Shown: positions 34,030 to 43,567 of the stretch, piece after piece
Position numbering within the stretch: the first letter of the stretch is position 1
Layout: each line of letters starts with the position of its first letter
DNA from: Planctomycetota bacterium
GTDB taxonomy: Bacteria; Planctomycetota; Planctomycetia; Pirellulales; Pirellulaceae
Direction of reading: 5' to 3'
NCBI GenBank assembly: GCA_018970165.1
Contig: JAGWWZ010000013.1
Span: 1-44,908, forward strand
Length of the DNA: 44,908 bases
Notes under the pieces: generated by a model
What the model saw: the letters and a program-made list of their open reading frames with translations, nothing else
The model's database searches: none
What the model was told of the DNA's origin: nothing
Position numbers and translations under genes: made by a program

Positions 34030-34731
34030 CTACTCGGGCCGGTAGAGGAGCCTACCGCAACTGGAACATGGTATCGGGTTGCCTAGCCGCAACTGGTCGA
34101 GCAGTCGTGGTGGTAGCGTCGTATTGCATCCACCGCACGATTTGTCGTCGAGCGGTGCCATCGCTTCCTCACCTCGCGATTCGACCATGCGTTGATATGT
34201 GTCGATGAAGTCGGGCGGAATTTCCGCCTCGGTCGCTCGCAGTTCCCCCTCGGCTCGCTCGAGATCCCCTCGAAGAACAGTCATTCGCTCATGGATTCTC
34301 GCCTCGGCGTTGGCAGTATCTGCCTGCACAACGACGAGTTTTGCCTCCAATTCACCTAGTAGCGTATGCGCCGCGTCCGATGCCTCGAGAATCTCAAAGA
34401 TTTCGTCCGATAGGACGCTATTGGCTTGGGTGTCAGCCGCGATCTGCTCCTTGATGGTTTGATACTCGCGATTGTTGGTCGCGGCGTTCATTTTTCCTTG
34501 CCACTCATAGATCTTGGCCTCTCGCTCCCGCTGTTGCAGCTGTTTTCTGTCCGCCTCCAACCGCTTTTGCTTGATGGAATCCTTGCACTGGGACACGGCA
34601 TCCTTGGCGGCCTGCAGTTGGGTTTGGGCGAGTTGAAGCTGTTTGGGGCCTCGATTGATCTGGTTCTTGATATCCGCCACTCGAATCAAAATCTCGTGCA
34701 AACGACGCACGATCGCGTCCGTAACAGGCAT
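34030..34731 (-). CDS. Coiled-coil protein with C-terminal C4 zinc ribbon (CT398/PF02591-like)
   Basis: A 233-aa protein of the widespread coiled-coil plus zinc-ribbon family sometimes called zf-RING_7. A long helical hairpin covers ~5-165 (many Gln, Lys, Glu and Ala; 'WQGKMNAATNNREYQTIKEQ' is a typical core). The zinc ribbon at the C-terminus is C-x2-C (SCGGCNTTLPP) and C-x2-C (IPCSSCGRLLY). Family members have been linked to secretion or flagellar regulators or nucleic-acid binding, without a settled function. The ATG at 34731 (MPVTDAIVRRLHEIL) is chosen as the conserved N-terminus. It is divergent from the TPR gene, with ~125 bp between starts, so promoters are shared or face each other. 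Confidence 0.85.
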   Translation of the reverse strand: MPVTDAIVRRLHEILIRVADIKNQINRGPKQLQLAQTQLQAAKDAVSQCKDSIKQKRLEADRKQLQQREREAKIYEWQGKMNAATNNREYQTIKEQIAADTQANSVLSDEIFEILEASDAAHTLLGELEAKLVVVQADTANAEARIHERMTVLRGDLERAEGELRATEAEIPPDFIDTYQRMVESRGEEAMAPLDDKSCGGCNTTLPPRLLDQLRLGNPIPCSSCGRLLYRPE

Positions 34732-34856
34732 TTTTTTGTCCAGAGTTTGGGATGAAGGGCTGTAATTCGCCTGGGAAGTTGACCGTGAAATCAATCGGCG
34801 ATTTCTGGTATCTTAATGCTCTTCCCAAAGGCTGCACTACCTCGAGAGGAATGAGA

Positions 34857-36005
34857 ATGAAAAAACACCACTTTCGTGCCCACCTATGGCTGTCGGGATC
34901 GCTTTGCTTGGTCTTTATGGCCGGCAGTTCGGTAACAGGGGTTTCTCAAGACCGTACGCCAAGGACAGGATGGGGCGACAAAGCCGAGGCCGTCGAACCA
35001 GCCAAGAGTGGGGTCGCGCCCGATCTGCAGGCCCTTTTCGACAGGAGCAACCGCGCCGCTTCGGTGATTGAATTCAACAACATCATCGAAGGGAGCCGGA
35101 CGATCGCCAAGGATACTACTCGAAGTCTCGCGGAAAGGGATTATGCAAAAAAGCTCTTGAGTTGGGCCGCCAATCGCCGCGGTGAACTGCGTTCCGATAC
35201 CGCGGCTCAAATGGCGCGCGATGGTCAAGTAGCGGAGGCCTCCGCACTGGACAGAACCGCTGCCGAGGACTTCCTGTTGGCTATCCAGTTCGATGATTCC
35301 CGATGGCGTGCGCATCACAATTTGGGTGTAGCTCGCGCACTGACAGGGGACATCGACTCAGCCATCGAATCGTTCGGGAAAACGATCGAACTGCAACCTC
35401 AATTCTCGGAAGCATATTTCAATCGTGCGGAACTACGCAGCAAACGGAATGACCTGACCGGTGCCATCGCAGACTACGATAAAGCGATTGAGTTGTCCCC
35501 AGATGACCCCGGGATTCGAACCGCTCGAGGTCGAACCCATTCACGTACAGAGAACCTTGACGCAGCACTCGCAGATTTCCAAGAAGCGATGCGATTGCAA
35601 CCCGAGTCAGGCCAGGCCGCAGGATTAGTTGCCGATACATGCCAACGACTTGCGAAATGGAAGGAAGCTGCATTGGCTTATCAAAAGGCTCTCGAGTTAG
35701 CTCCCAACGATCCGAAAGTACTCCAAAACGCGGCCTGGATGATGGCTACATGCCCCGACGAGTACTATCGAAACCCAGAGACCGCTCTGAAGACGGCACA
35801 GCGTGCCGTCGAAGCCAGCGAAGGATCCGTGACCGCTCACCGTCTTCATGTATTGGGAGTCGCCCAAGCCGCCACGGGGGACTTTGCCGCTGCCATTGCC
35901 TCGATCAACGATGCCCTCGAACTGACGTCCGATCCTGTACTCCGACGGGAACTCACTCAACACCGCGCGCTGTTCCAACGCAAAAGGCCGTTCGTCCAGC
36001 CCTAG
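34857..36005 (+). CDS. Secreted tetratricopeptide-repeat protein
   Basis: A 382-aa exported protein. A signal peptide covers ~1-31 (basic MKKHHFRAH then LWLSGSLCLVFMAGSSVTG). A helical segment (~50-130) precedes at least four TPRs: 'WRAHHNLGVARALTGDIDSA', 'SEAYFNRAELRSKRNDLTGA', 'PGIRTARGRTHSRTENLDAA', 'WKEAALAYQKALELAPNDP'. TPRs serve as protein-binding scaffolds in the periplasm or envelope. Two ATGs, 34851 and 34857, follow AGAGGA; the second has better spacing. No catalytic motif is seen, and the partner is unknown. It converges with truA 32 bp downstream. Confidence 0.88.
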   Translation: MKKHHFRAHLWLSGSLCLVFMAGSSVTGVSQDRTPRTGWGDKAEAVEPAKSGVAPDLQALFDRSNRAASVIEFNNIIEGSRTIAKDTTRSLAERDYAKKLLSWAANRRGELRSDTAAQMARDGQVAEASALDRTAAEDFLLAIQFDDSRWRAHHNLGVARALTGDIDSAIESFGKTIELQPQFSEAYFNRAELRSKRNDLTGAIADYDKAIELSPDDPGIRTARGRTHSRTENLDAALADFQEAMRLQPESGQAAGLVADTCQRLAKWKEAALAYQKALELAPNDPKVLQNAAWMMATCPDEYYRNPETALKTAQRAVEASEGSVTAHRLHVLGVAQAATGDFAAAIASINDALELTSDPVLRRELTQHRALFQRKRPFVQP

Positions 36006-36037
36006 CGAATGATTATTGAAGAACAACTCACGCACGT

Positions 36038-36847
36038 TCAATCCTCCAGAAAGACGCTTGGCGGATAATCAACCTGCAACAAACATAATCCGCGAGCGGG
36101 TGCGGTTTGGCTCACGGTGTTGCGCTGGCGCGAATCCAAAACGTCGCGGATCCACGACGGGGGAAAACGCCCTCTTCCAACCTCGACCATTGCGCCCACG
36201 ATGTTGCGCGCCATGTTGTAAAGAAAACCGTCGGCTTCGATCTCAATGATCCATTCGCTCCCGGCGATCGCTTCTTGAAACTGCAGATCGATACAGCGAA
36301 TCGTCCTCGTCGTGGTTTTTCGTACCGAACCCAATGTCTGAAATGCTATGAAGTCGTGGGTTCCCAAAAGGAGATCCCCCGCCTTCCGCATCGCCTGAAT
36401 ATCCAATGATCGAGGAATCCACCATTGATGCATATGCCGCAAAGGATCCGGCACACGGGACGTTCGTATGCAATAGCGATAGCGCTTGCCGATCGCATTT
36501 CGAATCGGATCGAAAGTCGGCACAACGCTGCGACTCTCAAGCACGACAATGTCTCGAGGCAAATGGCAATTGATCGCCTGCACAAGCCGATCGGCATCCA
36601 ATGTCCAACTCTCCGTTGAAAAGGAAGCGACCTGGCCAACCGCATGTACTCCCGCATCGGTTCGACCGCTTCCTTGGATTTGAACGGCGTGCCCCACCAC
36701 TTTGCTGACTGCTTCGGAAACGACTTGCTGAATCGCTAAGCCATTAGGTTGAATTTGCCACCCGGCATACCGAGTTCCATCGTATGCGAGGGTCAACGCA
36801 AATACCCTGCGCTTATCGCCAACCTCAAAGTCCCTCGTCTCGTTCAT
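36038..36847 (-). CDS. truA: tRNA pseudouridine(38-40) synthase
   Basis: Forms pseudouridine at positions 38-40 in the anticodon stem of many tRNAs. At 269 aa it is of family length. The first core strand reads 'LAYDGTRYAGWQIQPN' and the catalytic aspartate is D64 in 'QGSGRTDAGVHAVGQVA'. Later 'GKRYRYCIRT' and 'GFLYNMARNIVGAMVEVGRG' complete the fold. Its start overlaps the dciA stop (ATGA), and it is the last gene of the minus-strand run from the M16 peptidase gene. Confidence 0.96.
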   Translation of the reverse strand: MNETRDFEVGDKRRVFALTLAYDGTRYAGWQIQPNGLAIQQVVSEAVSKVVGHAVQIQGSGRTDAGVHAVGQVASFSTESWTLDADRLVQAINCHLPRDIVVLESRSVVPTFDPIRNAIGKRYRYCIRTSRVPDPLRHMHQWWIPRSLDIQAMRKAGDLLLGTHDFIAFQTLGSVRKTTTRTIRCIDLQFQEAIAGSEWIIEIEADGFLYNMARNIVGAMVEVGRGRFPPSWIRDVLDSRQRNTVSQTAPARGLCLLQVDYPPSVFLED

Positions 36848-37188
36848 CGCTCTACGCGAACCGTCAAGCGCTGGACCCCAAAATCAGGCAACCGATCCTG
36901 CAATGTTCGGAGAATCTCCTTTACCCGGAAATCCAACTCGGTCTTTACTACATGATTTGGGACGAAGACCTGGAGTGCACCGCGGGAAACCTTGCCCAGT
37001 CGCGTCTGGCCCGATAAATCGTCGCCGACCGCAGCAACCCATGCGTCTCTCAGTACATCAGCCGACTGCACGGCGGCGTAACCACGTTGCTGTATCACTC
37101 TCTGAAGCAATGTCGCAATCTTGGTCGCTCCAAGTCGCGTTGGTTGCGGTTTGGGAATTTGGCTCAGGTAATACTCTTCGTCATCCAT
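36844..37188 (-). CDS. dciA: DUF721 protein, DciA-like replicative helicase loader
   Basis: A 114-aa protein of the DUF721/DciA family. DciA is regarded as the ancestral bacterial loader of the DnaB replicative helicase in genomes without DnaC or DnaI. The domain core is visible: 'DAWVAAVGDDLSGQTRLGKV', then SRGALQVFVPNHVVKTEL, then 'LRTLQDRLPDFGVQRLTVRV', which is the family's W..vvG, hydrophobic L.V.v.s. and terminal v..i..rv pattern. The ATG at 37188 (MDDEEYYLSQIPKP) is preferred to an upstream in-frame start at 37224, which would overlap the permease end. It is 10 bp after the permease stop and overlaps truA by 4 bp, so it is part of a tight operon. Confidence 0.82.
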   Translation of the reverse strand: MDDEEYYLSQIPKPQPTRLGATKIATLLQRVIQQRGYAAVQSADVLRDAWVAAVGDDLSGQTRLGKVSRGALQVFVPNHVVKTELDFRVKEILRTLQDRLPDFGVQRLTVRVER

Positions 37189-37198
37189 GCCACAGATT

Positions 37199-38572
37199 TT
37201 AACGTCTCTTACCAGAAAAAACATAGAGAAGAAATCCGAGAGCGAACGTTCCTAAACACAACCACAACTGAGTCGGCTTGATCTGCGTGGCCACCAACAG
37301 CAAAACGCTCGCACCCGCGACATATAGGGCCACCGCGAGATGCTCCCACCATCGAATGGGCCGAATGGCATTCATTTCCCGATGGGCAATCCAAAGAGTG
37401 CTGGTGGCGACCGCTCCGCAAGCAGTAAGCGTAAGACCGAGATAATCCACCAAATCCTTAACTGTCGCTATCCAGACGAACACAGCGCTGACGACCGCCT
37501 GCACGAAGATCGCTAGGCGAGGAACTTCCGTCGAGGATGAGAACGCGGTCGGCAACCATCCGTCGTTCGCCATCTGCGAGTAAACTCGCGGGCCAGTAGC
37601 CGTCATCGCTAAAACACTAGTCGCCGATGAAATGGCAATCGTGATCCGCATCACCCCTTTCAACCAATCACCTCCGACATCATACGCTACATCGGACACG
37701 AAATAATCGCCCCCAGCGATGATCCGTTCAGGTGTACTACAAGCCAGAAACAAAGCATTCAAGCCAAGATAGATGAGCATCACAAACAGACACGCTGCGA
37801 TCATCGATCGCCAGACGGCTGGAGACGGCTCAGCAACACTAAGGGTTTCCTTTGCCCCTGATGTATCGTGAATCTCTTCCGCGATGTAGATGCTCGCATT
37901 GAATCCCGTATAGGCCAAGGAGATAAAGAATAGTTGCACTGCGATCACAAGCCAAACGCTTGGTTGCAGCAACTGCTTCAGGTAACTTGTCTCAAGAAAG
38001 GATTCCCGGAGTGCGAACGCTTCCTTTTGCGTATCGTTGGCTCCGAACAGGAAGATAGCACATGTCACTGCGAACACGGCAAAGCCGATCAACTTGAGTG
38101 CAATCACGCCATTGTTGACCCAGGAGCCGGTCCGCAAATTGATCATGTGAAAACCAGCGCACAACGCGATCCATCCTGTCGCCAGGATTCGTGCCTGCCA
38201 TGTCGGCTCAGGCACAGCCATCATGTATTCTCCGAGCACAAGCGCTGCGGCAGCGACCGGAGCTGCGAAACCGGCTGTCAAGGAAATCCAACCGGCCATC
38301 AATCCGATTGCCGGATGAACGTACCGCGACAGGAAGGAATACTCGCCCCCCGAGAGCCGCACGCGACGAGCCAAAGCCGCATACGCGATCGCTCCGCACA
38401 GTGCATGCAAACCGCCGATCAACCACGCCAGCAGAACCAATCTGGCATCCCCAAGTGCTCCCAACGCATAGGAGCTGGATATGTAGACTGCCGAACCGAT
38501 CATATTCCCAATGATCAGGCAGACCAAGGAAACGAATCCGATCGTCGAACGGGCGGATGCTTTAGGATTCAC
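37199..38572 (-). CDS. APC-superfamily amino acid permease
   Basis: A 457-aa integral membrane protein with about 12 predicted transmembrane helices. The N-terminal helix carries the APC substrate-site motif 'CLIIGNMIGSAVYISSSYAL', and helix 6 has 'QLFFISLAYTGFNASIYIAE' followed by EEIHD, typical of the LAT/APA group. It probably exchanges or imports an amino acid by proton symport; substrate cannot be read from sequence. It lies between fmt and dciA, its start overlapping the fmt stop (ATGA), so it is translated with a translation-factor operon. That a permease sits here is unusual but not obviously functional. Confidence 0.88.
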   Translation of the reverse strand: MNPKASARSTIGFVSLVCLIIGNMIGSAVYISSSYALGALGDARLVLLAWLIGGLHALCGAIAYAALARRVRLSGGEYSFLSRYVHPAIGLMAGWISLTAGFAAPVAAAALVLGEYMMAVPEPTWQARILATGWIALCAGFHMINLRTGSWVNNGVIALKLIGFAVFAVTCAIFLFGANDTQKEAFALRESFLETSYLKQLLQPSVWLVIAVQLFFISLAYTGFNASIYIAEEIHDTSGAKETLSVAEPSPAVWRSMIAACLFVMLIYLGLNALFLACSTPERIIAGGDYFVSDVAYDVGGDWLKGVMRITIAISSATSVLAMTATGPRVYSQMANDGWLPTAFSSSTEVPRLAIFVQAVVSAVFVWIATVKDLVDYLGLTLTACGAVATSTLWIAHREMNAIRPIRWWEHLAVALYVAGASVLLLVATQIKPTQLWLCLGTFALGFLLYVFSGKRR

Positions 38573-39621
38573 TCGGTTCTCTCCGGCTCGGTCGATAACG
38601 CCATCATGGACTCGAGCAACGGTTGCGGCGATTCAGGGACTCGGAACCGAACGCCCGCATGTCTAGCATAGCCTCGCATAAACTCCACACCGCTCATCGC
38701 TCGTTTGCCTGATGGCTGTACCGATTCGAGTGCCATCACACCATCGCGAGCGATCACGGCTACTGCTTGGTCCGACCAAGACAAGTTGATCGATGTACCG
38801 TTGGCTGGAAGCAACAAACTGCCCACTTCCCCGAACTTGGAAACCTCCACAGACTCAATCGGAGTCGCACGATGAACGATCACTCTCAACGATTTCCCGT
38901 CGGGTAGCTCGAGATGTGTGAATACCCCGGGCCAAGGTTGCAAACCGCGGAGTTGGCGATCGAGCCAACGCACGGGGTAGTTCCAATGGAGTTCGCCGTC
39001 CGATTTCTTGAGACGAGGTGCTCGCGTCGCGTAACTTCGATCCTGGGCAAGACTGGCGGGAGGATCATCACGCTCAAGCATTTCGATCGCGCGAAGGGTA
39101 GGCTCTACGCCCAGTTGGCTGAGGCGAGCCTCTAACTCGCCTGCATCTTCGCCCATGTGAATCCTTGTAGATGCCGAGGTCAAAATCGGACCGGCATCGA
39201 GCCCCGGTGTCATGTGGATCACCGACACGCCTGCGAATACATCACCCGCCAGTACCGACCACTGAACCGGTGCCGCACCGCGATGCCGAGGCAATAAGGA
39301 GCCGTGCAGATTGATGCCACCCAAACGAGTTGCTGATAGAGCCTCGGGCTTGAGTATCTGTCCGTAATCGCAAACGACCAGCAGATCTGCATGCAGGCTG
39401 GATAACCATGCTACGGTGTCGGCATCGTTGATCGATATTGGGGTATGCACTGCCAAGCCGCGTTGTCGTGCCCAGACGATCACGGGACTTTCGGGCGGCT
39501 CTTTCCCCTGCGATGGCGCTGCCGGCCGAGCTACAACGCAGGCGATCTCCCTCGCCGACGCGTGGATCGCGTCAAAGCTAGGGACCGCAAAGGGTCCGTT
39601 TCCCATCAATACGATACGCAT
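38569..39621 (-). CDS. fmt: Methionyl-tRNA formyltransferase
   Basis: Formylates the methionine on initiator tRNA with 10-formyltetrahydrofolate, needed for normal translation initiation. At 350 aa it is a little longer than the ~315-aa norm. Catalytic residues are N104 and H106 in 'INLHGSLLPRHRGAAP' and D142 in 'HMTPGLDAGPI'. The C-terminal OB-like domain starts around 'ELHWNYPVRWLDRQLRGLQP'. The usual def (peptide deformylase) partner is not adjacent. It is 42 bp after tilS and overlaps the permease start. Confidence 0.95.
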   Translation of the reverse strand: MRIVLMGNGPFAVPSFDAIHASAREIACVVARPAAPSQGKEPPESPVIVWARQRGLAVHTPISINDADTVAWLSSLHADLLVVCDYGQILKPEALSATRLGGINLHGSLLPRHRGAAPVQWSVLAGDVFAGVSVIHMTPGLDAGPILTSASTRIHMGEDAGELEARLSQLGVEPTLRAIEMLERDDPPASLAQDRSYATRAPRLKKSDGELHWNYPVRWLDRQLRGLQPWPGVFTHLELPDGKSLRVIVHRATPIESVEVSKFGEVGSLLLPANGTSINLSWSDQAVAVIARDGVMALESVQPSGKRAMSGVEFMRGYARHAGVRFRVPESPQPLLESMMALSTEPERTE

Positions 39622-39663
39622 GCCAAGTAACTGTTTGTGTAAAGGCTCAATTGACGCAGAGAA

Positions 39664-40698
39664 TCAATCCGTGTCTGAATCGTTCCTGAAAAACCTGACG
39701 ATACCGCGTCGCATTGTAACGTCGATTTGCCCCGGCAGTTGCATGCGGCGAGGATGCGGTCCTTGATCGATTGGCTGCAGAAAACTGCGCAGTTTATCCC
39801 AGTGCTTCGCCGTCACTCCCTGCAATGGCCATGACAAATCGTGCCAAATGGCTACTAAACCCTCGCGAATAACACACCATGGGACATTTTCAAAAGCCTG
39901 TGCCGCAAACTCTACGCTTCCGGCATCCTCGGATACTCGAGCTGTCTGCAACCATTGACGAGCCGACTCTTCGACGAATTCATGTTCTTCGCGGATCTGT
40001 TGCGTCGCTTGCCACAATCTCCGATCCACGTCAGATGTCTCGGAAAACTCTCGCAGATAAGGAAGCAACTGATGACGAATTCGGTTGCGAGTGTAGGCTT
40101 CCGAAGCATTGGAACGATCGACCCGAAACGGCAAGCGATTCGCTTCGATATACTGGATGATTTGGGCTCGCGACACGGATAGCATAGGATGAACAAGTGT
40201 CAAATTGCTCGCGAGCTTTCGTGTGGGTGGAATTGAAGCTAGCCCGCGCGGTCCGCTTCCACGCAGCAACCGATGAAGCATGGTCTCAACCACATCGTCT
40301 GCATGATGTGCGGTCGCGACCCACCGCGCGCCATGCCGAAAGGCTATCCTGCGCAGATGCCGATGACGCGCTTTACGCAGTTCTGCCTCGCTGAACATCA
40401 CGTCTTTGATTCCCTGCGCCGGGACCGCATCCTCCTCGGTAAGACGAACGATCTCGCAAGGAACTCCCCATCGATGAGACAAATCATGTACGAACTCCCG
40501 ATCACCGTCGCTTTCTGCACCTCGAAGTCCGTGATCTATATGAGCGACGACGAGTGGTGCTTGACGATCTGAAATCACAAGAAGAGCGTGGAGCAACGAT
40601 ACACTATCGGGCCCGCCACTGACCCCCACCACCGAAGTGGAACCACTCCACAAATCGAGAGGCCAGGAATGCAGAATCGATGCTTCGACAGATTCCAT
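39664..40698 (-). CDS. tilS: tRNA(Ile)-lysidine synthase, short form
   Basis: Converts C34 of the tRNA(Ile) CAU anticodon to lysidine, so that it reads AUA and is charged with isoleucine. The PP-loop for ATP is SGGPDS at residues 27-32, and 'VVAHIDHGLRGAESDGDREF' is the second conserved block. ATHHADDVVETMLHRLLRG is the substrate-binding block. At 344 aa it has the N-terminal catalytic domain and a first C-terminal domain but little or none of the last, as in short TilS such as that of Aquifex. It is eight bases after the M16 peptidase gene stop. Confidence 0.93.
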   Translation of the reverse strand: MESVEASILHSWPLDLWSGSTSVVGVSGGPDSVSLLHALLVISDRQAPLVVAHIDHGLRGAESDGDREFVHDLSHRWGVPCEIVRLTEEDAVPAQGIKDVMFSEAELRKARHRHLRRIAFRHGARWVATAHHADDVVETMLHRLLRGSGPRGLASIPPTRKLASNLTLVHPMLSVSRAQIIQYIEANRLPFRVDRSNASEAYTRNRIRHQLLPYLREFSETSDVDRRLWQATQQIREEHEFVEESARQWLQTARVSEDAGSVEFAAQAFENVPWCVIREGLVAIWHDLSWPLQGVTAKHWDKLRSFLQPIDQGPHPRRMQLPGQIDVTMRRGIVRFFRNDSDTD

Positions 40699-40706
40699 GG
40701 CTCGGA

Positions 40707-43478
40707 TTACTCGGAGCCACCCTTGGCTGGCTTGACGGGCGTGTTGTTTGCAAAGTCTCCCGCGGTAGCGATGACAAGGAACTCGGGATTGATGTATTCC
40801 TTGATGGCCTCGTTCACATCGTCGACCGTCAGGGCTGCGATTTGCGACTCAAGTTTCTGGTAGTACTGCATATCGCGGCCAGCGAACAGATTATTCGAGA
40901 GCACTCGGGCCAGCAGGCCATCTCGGGAACGATTCAGTTGTTGACTCTGCAGGTAGCCTTGTGTGGCATCCTGTAGCTCCGCTTCCGAGATCCCATCGTT
41001 GACGATTTTTTGAATTTCCTCGCCGATGGCCTGCACCAAAGCATCGCGGTTCGACGGATTCGCGATCGCACGAATATTCAATTCAGCGTATTCATCAATC
41101 GCATTGGCTCGAAGTGAACTGGCAACGCTGTAGGACAGCCCTTCCTTCTGCCGAACACGGTCCCCGAGTCGCGACGACAAAGCGCTGGCACCGAGGATAT
41201 AATTGCCCATAAGCAAGGCCGCGAATTTGGGGTGATCATCGCGAAGTGCATATTGCTGGCTGGCGTAATAGACCGAATTGGCTTTGTCGGGAGTTTCGAT
41301 CGACTGCATCGCAATCTTGACATCGCTGAGGGGAGCAACAGGAACTCGCTGATAGGGAATCCTTGAAGTCCAACCGGTCAGCATGTTCGACAAGCCAGCC
41401 TTCACTTCCTCGGGGTCAAAATCGCCAACCACAGCGATTTCCCCTTCGCTCCCGGACAGAAACTTCTGGTGGATTTGCTTGACATCCTCGAGGCTCAGGT
41501 TGCGGAGATCTTCTAGCTCCTCATCGATTGTCGCCACATACCTCACATCCCCCCTTTCGTAAGGGTTTAGGATGCGTGCTACAGACAGATAAGCCAACAC
41601 TTGCGGTTCTTGGCTTTGATTCTCAAGTTGCGCGATGGATTGTTCCTTCAACAGCTCAAATTCTTTTTCGTCCAAGGTTGGCTCGCGGAGGATCTCACGC
41701 ACGACTTCTAGGACTTTAAGAAGGTTCTCCCTCTTGGTCTCGATCGAAAGGATCAGTTCTTGCTGTTGAGAACCTGCTCCGATGTTTGCCTTCAATTGGT
41801 CGAGTCGATCGTTGAGTTGCTGGAGGCTCATGGAACTGGTGCCACGAACCATCAGCGAGCCCAACATTTCGACGGCGGCCATCTTACCGTTCAGCGATGA
41901 CTCGTCGCCGAATCGCAAATTGATCGATACGTTCACGGTAGAACCACGCGTCTTCTTTGGTAGGAAGGCAAACGGGATCCCGGTAGCGAGCTTCCCCTTG
42001 ATCATTCGCGATTGAATATTCTTAGGAGATGGATCAAACGCTTCACCTTCGGCCGCTGCCTCGCGTCCCTCGTATCCCGATAGCATCTGGTTGATGTTGG
42101 GGCGGTCGGGGACCTCGATCCGTTCGGCAGATGCGATTGGTTCGAACAATCCGAGAGTACGATTATTTCGAACCAGATATCGATTTGCGGCTTGCTGTAC
42201 TTCCGAAGCGGTCGTCTTCTCGATCCCATCGCGATGCAAGAAGTAGAGACGCCAGTCACCCTGAGAGGCCCAATCGCTCAGTTCGATCGCCAAGCTTTGC
42301 GTCTTTGCCGCCATCATTTCACGCTGGTTCAAGACCTGACGGCGCGCGCGATCGACTTCCTCTTCGGTAATCGGTGCCTCTGCCAACCCCTCCAGGGTTT
42401 GAATCATGGCCTGCCTCGCTTCTTCCAGCGATTTGTCTTTAGGAACTTGAGCCAAGAATGTTATCGAGCCTGGATCATGGAGAGCCAGTGCACCGCCGCC
42501 GACACCGGTTGCTAATTTCGGCTCTACCATCGACTTGTACAGGCGGCCGCTGGGCTCATCGGTCATGATGATCGAAAGGAGTTCGATCGCGGGGAACGTT
42601 GGATCTGAACCTGCGGGGACATGATACATTGCACCGACATACTGAGAGTCACCCACCCGCCTGACGGTGGTTATTCGATCCCCATCTTGCGGAGGTTCGA
42701 TGGTGTAGGTTTTCAGGAGTGGAACAGAAGGTTTTGCGATCGCGCCGAAATACTTTGCGATCCACTTGAGCGTTTTGTCTTCGTCAAAGTTACCCGCAAC
42801 GGTCAACATGGCGTTATCGGGACGATAGTATTTGCGATAGAAAGCTCGAAGGCTATCGATCGGAACGCGTTCGATGTCGCTCCGGTTTCCGATTGTGGAT
42901 TTGCCGTAATTGTGCCATTGATAGCAAACCGATGCCATTCTTTGCTGAAGGACTCGGACCGGGCTATTCTCACCTCGTTCAAACTCGCTGCGAACGACCG
43001 AGAACTCGGACTGCAGATCCTCGTTTCGGATCTTGCTGTTCACAAGTCGATCGGCTTCGAGTCGGATTGCAAATTCGAGATTCTCATCCGATGCTGGCAA
43101 GGTCTCGAAGTAGTTGGTGCGGTCCAGCCAGGTGGTACCGTTGTACTCAGCTCCGCGATCTTTTAGTTGTTTGGGAATATCCGGGTGCAGTTCCGTCCCC
43201 TTAAAGAGCATGTGTTCGAGTAGGTGAGCCATTCCGGCTTCGCCATATCCCTCATGGCGGGAGCCCACAAAGATGGTGCAATTTACCGTCACCTTGGGCT
43301 GGCTTCGATCTTGGAAGATTAGGACCCTGAGTCCATTGTCCAAGGCATATTCGGTGATTCCTTCAACACTCGTGACCTTCGTCGGCATATTGTCGTCGGC
43401 GATACCAAGAACGGAAAAGATACTAATCAATAGCAGAGTGAGACTAATCCCTCGCACGGGGACGCAATCGCAGGACAT
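40707..43478 (-). CDS. Secreted M16 (insulinase/pitrilysin-type) zinc peptidase
   Basis: A 923-aa exported metallopeptidase. A signal peptide covers ~1-26 (GISLTLLLISIFSVLGIA). The inverted zinc motif H-x-x-E-H is H85, E88, H89 in MAHLLEHMLFKGT, with the third ligand glutamate expected ~75 residues on, within 'LQSEFSVVRSEFERGE'. Two M16 halves are present. The second (from ~505, 'GIPFAFLPKKTRGSTVNVSI') lacks a zinc motif, as is usual for the inactive partner half. Such enzymes degrade small peptides in the periplasm. It is the first gene of a minus-strand operon with tilS, fmt, permease, dciA and truA, and is divergent from the Rieske gene. Confidence 0.94.
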   Translation of the reverse strand: MSCDCVPVRGISLTLLLISIFSVLGIADDNMPTKVTSVEGITEYALDNGLRVLIFQDRSQPKVTVNCTIFVGSRHEGYGEAGMAHLLEHMLFKGTELHPDIPKQLKDRGAEYNGTTWLDRTNYFETLPASDENLEFAIRLEADRLVNSKIRNEDLQSEFSVVRSEFERGENSPVRVLQQRMASVCYQWHNYGKSTIGNRSDIERVPIDSLRAFYRKYYRPDNAMLTVAGNFDEDKTLKWIAKYFGAIAKPSVPLLKTYTIEPPQDGDRITTVRRVGDSQYVGAMYHVPAGSDPTFPAIELLSIIMTDEPSGRLYKSMVEPKLATGVGGGALALHDPGSITFLAQVPKDKSLEEARQAMIQTLEGLAEAPITEEEVDRARRQVLNQREMMAAKTQSLAIELSDWASQGDWRLYFLHRDGIEKTTASEVQQAANRYLVRNNRTLGLFEPIASAERIEVPDRPNINQMLSGYEGREAAAEGEAFDPSPKNIQSRMIKGKLATGIPFAFLPKKTRGSTVNVSINLRFGDESSLNGKMAAVEMLGSLMVRGTSSMSLQQLNDRLDQLKANIGAGSQQQELILSIETKRENLLKVLEVVREILREPTLDEKEFELLKEQSIAQLENQSQEPQVLAYLSVARILNPYERGDVRYVATIDEELEDLRNLSLEDVKQIHQKFLSGSEGEIAVVGDFDPEEVKAGLSNMLTGWTSRIPYQRVPVAPLSDVKIAMQSIETPDKANSVYYASQQYALRDDHPKFAALLMGNYILGASALSSRLGDRVRQKEGLSYSVASSLRANAIDEYAELNIRAIANPSNRDALVQAIGEEIQKIVNDGISEAELQDATQGYLQSQQLNRSRDGLLARVLSNNLFAGRDMQYYQKLESQIAALTVDDVNEAIKEYINPEFLVIATAGDFANNTPVKPAKGGSE

Positions 43479-43567
43479 CGGACACAGCTCCGGGCAAAAC
43501 CCCTCGACACGTTGAAATCTGTCGTATTGTAGACCATATTTCGAATTTGCGATCGAGGGAAAACGCT

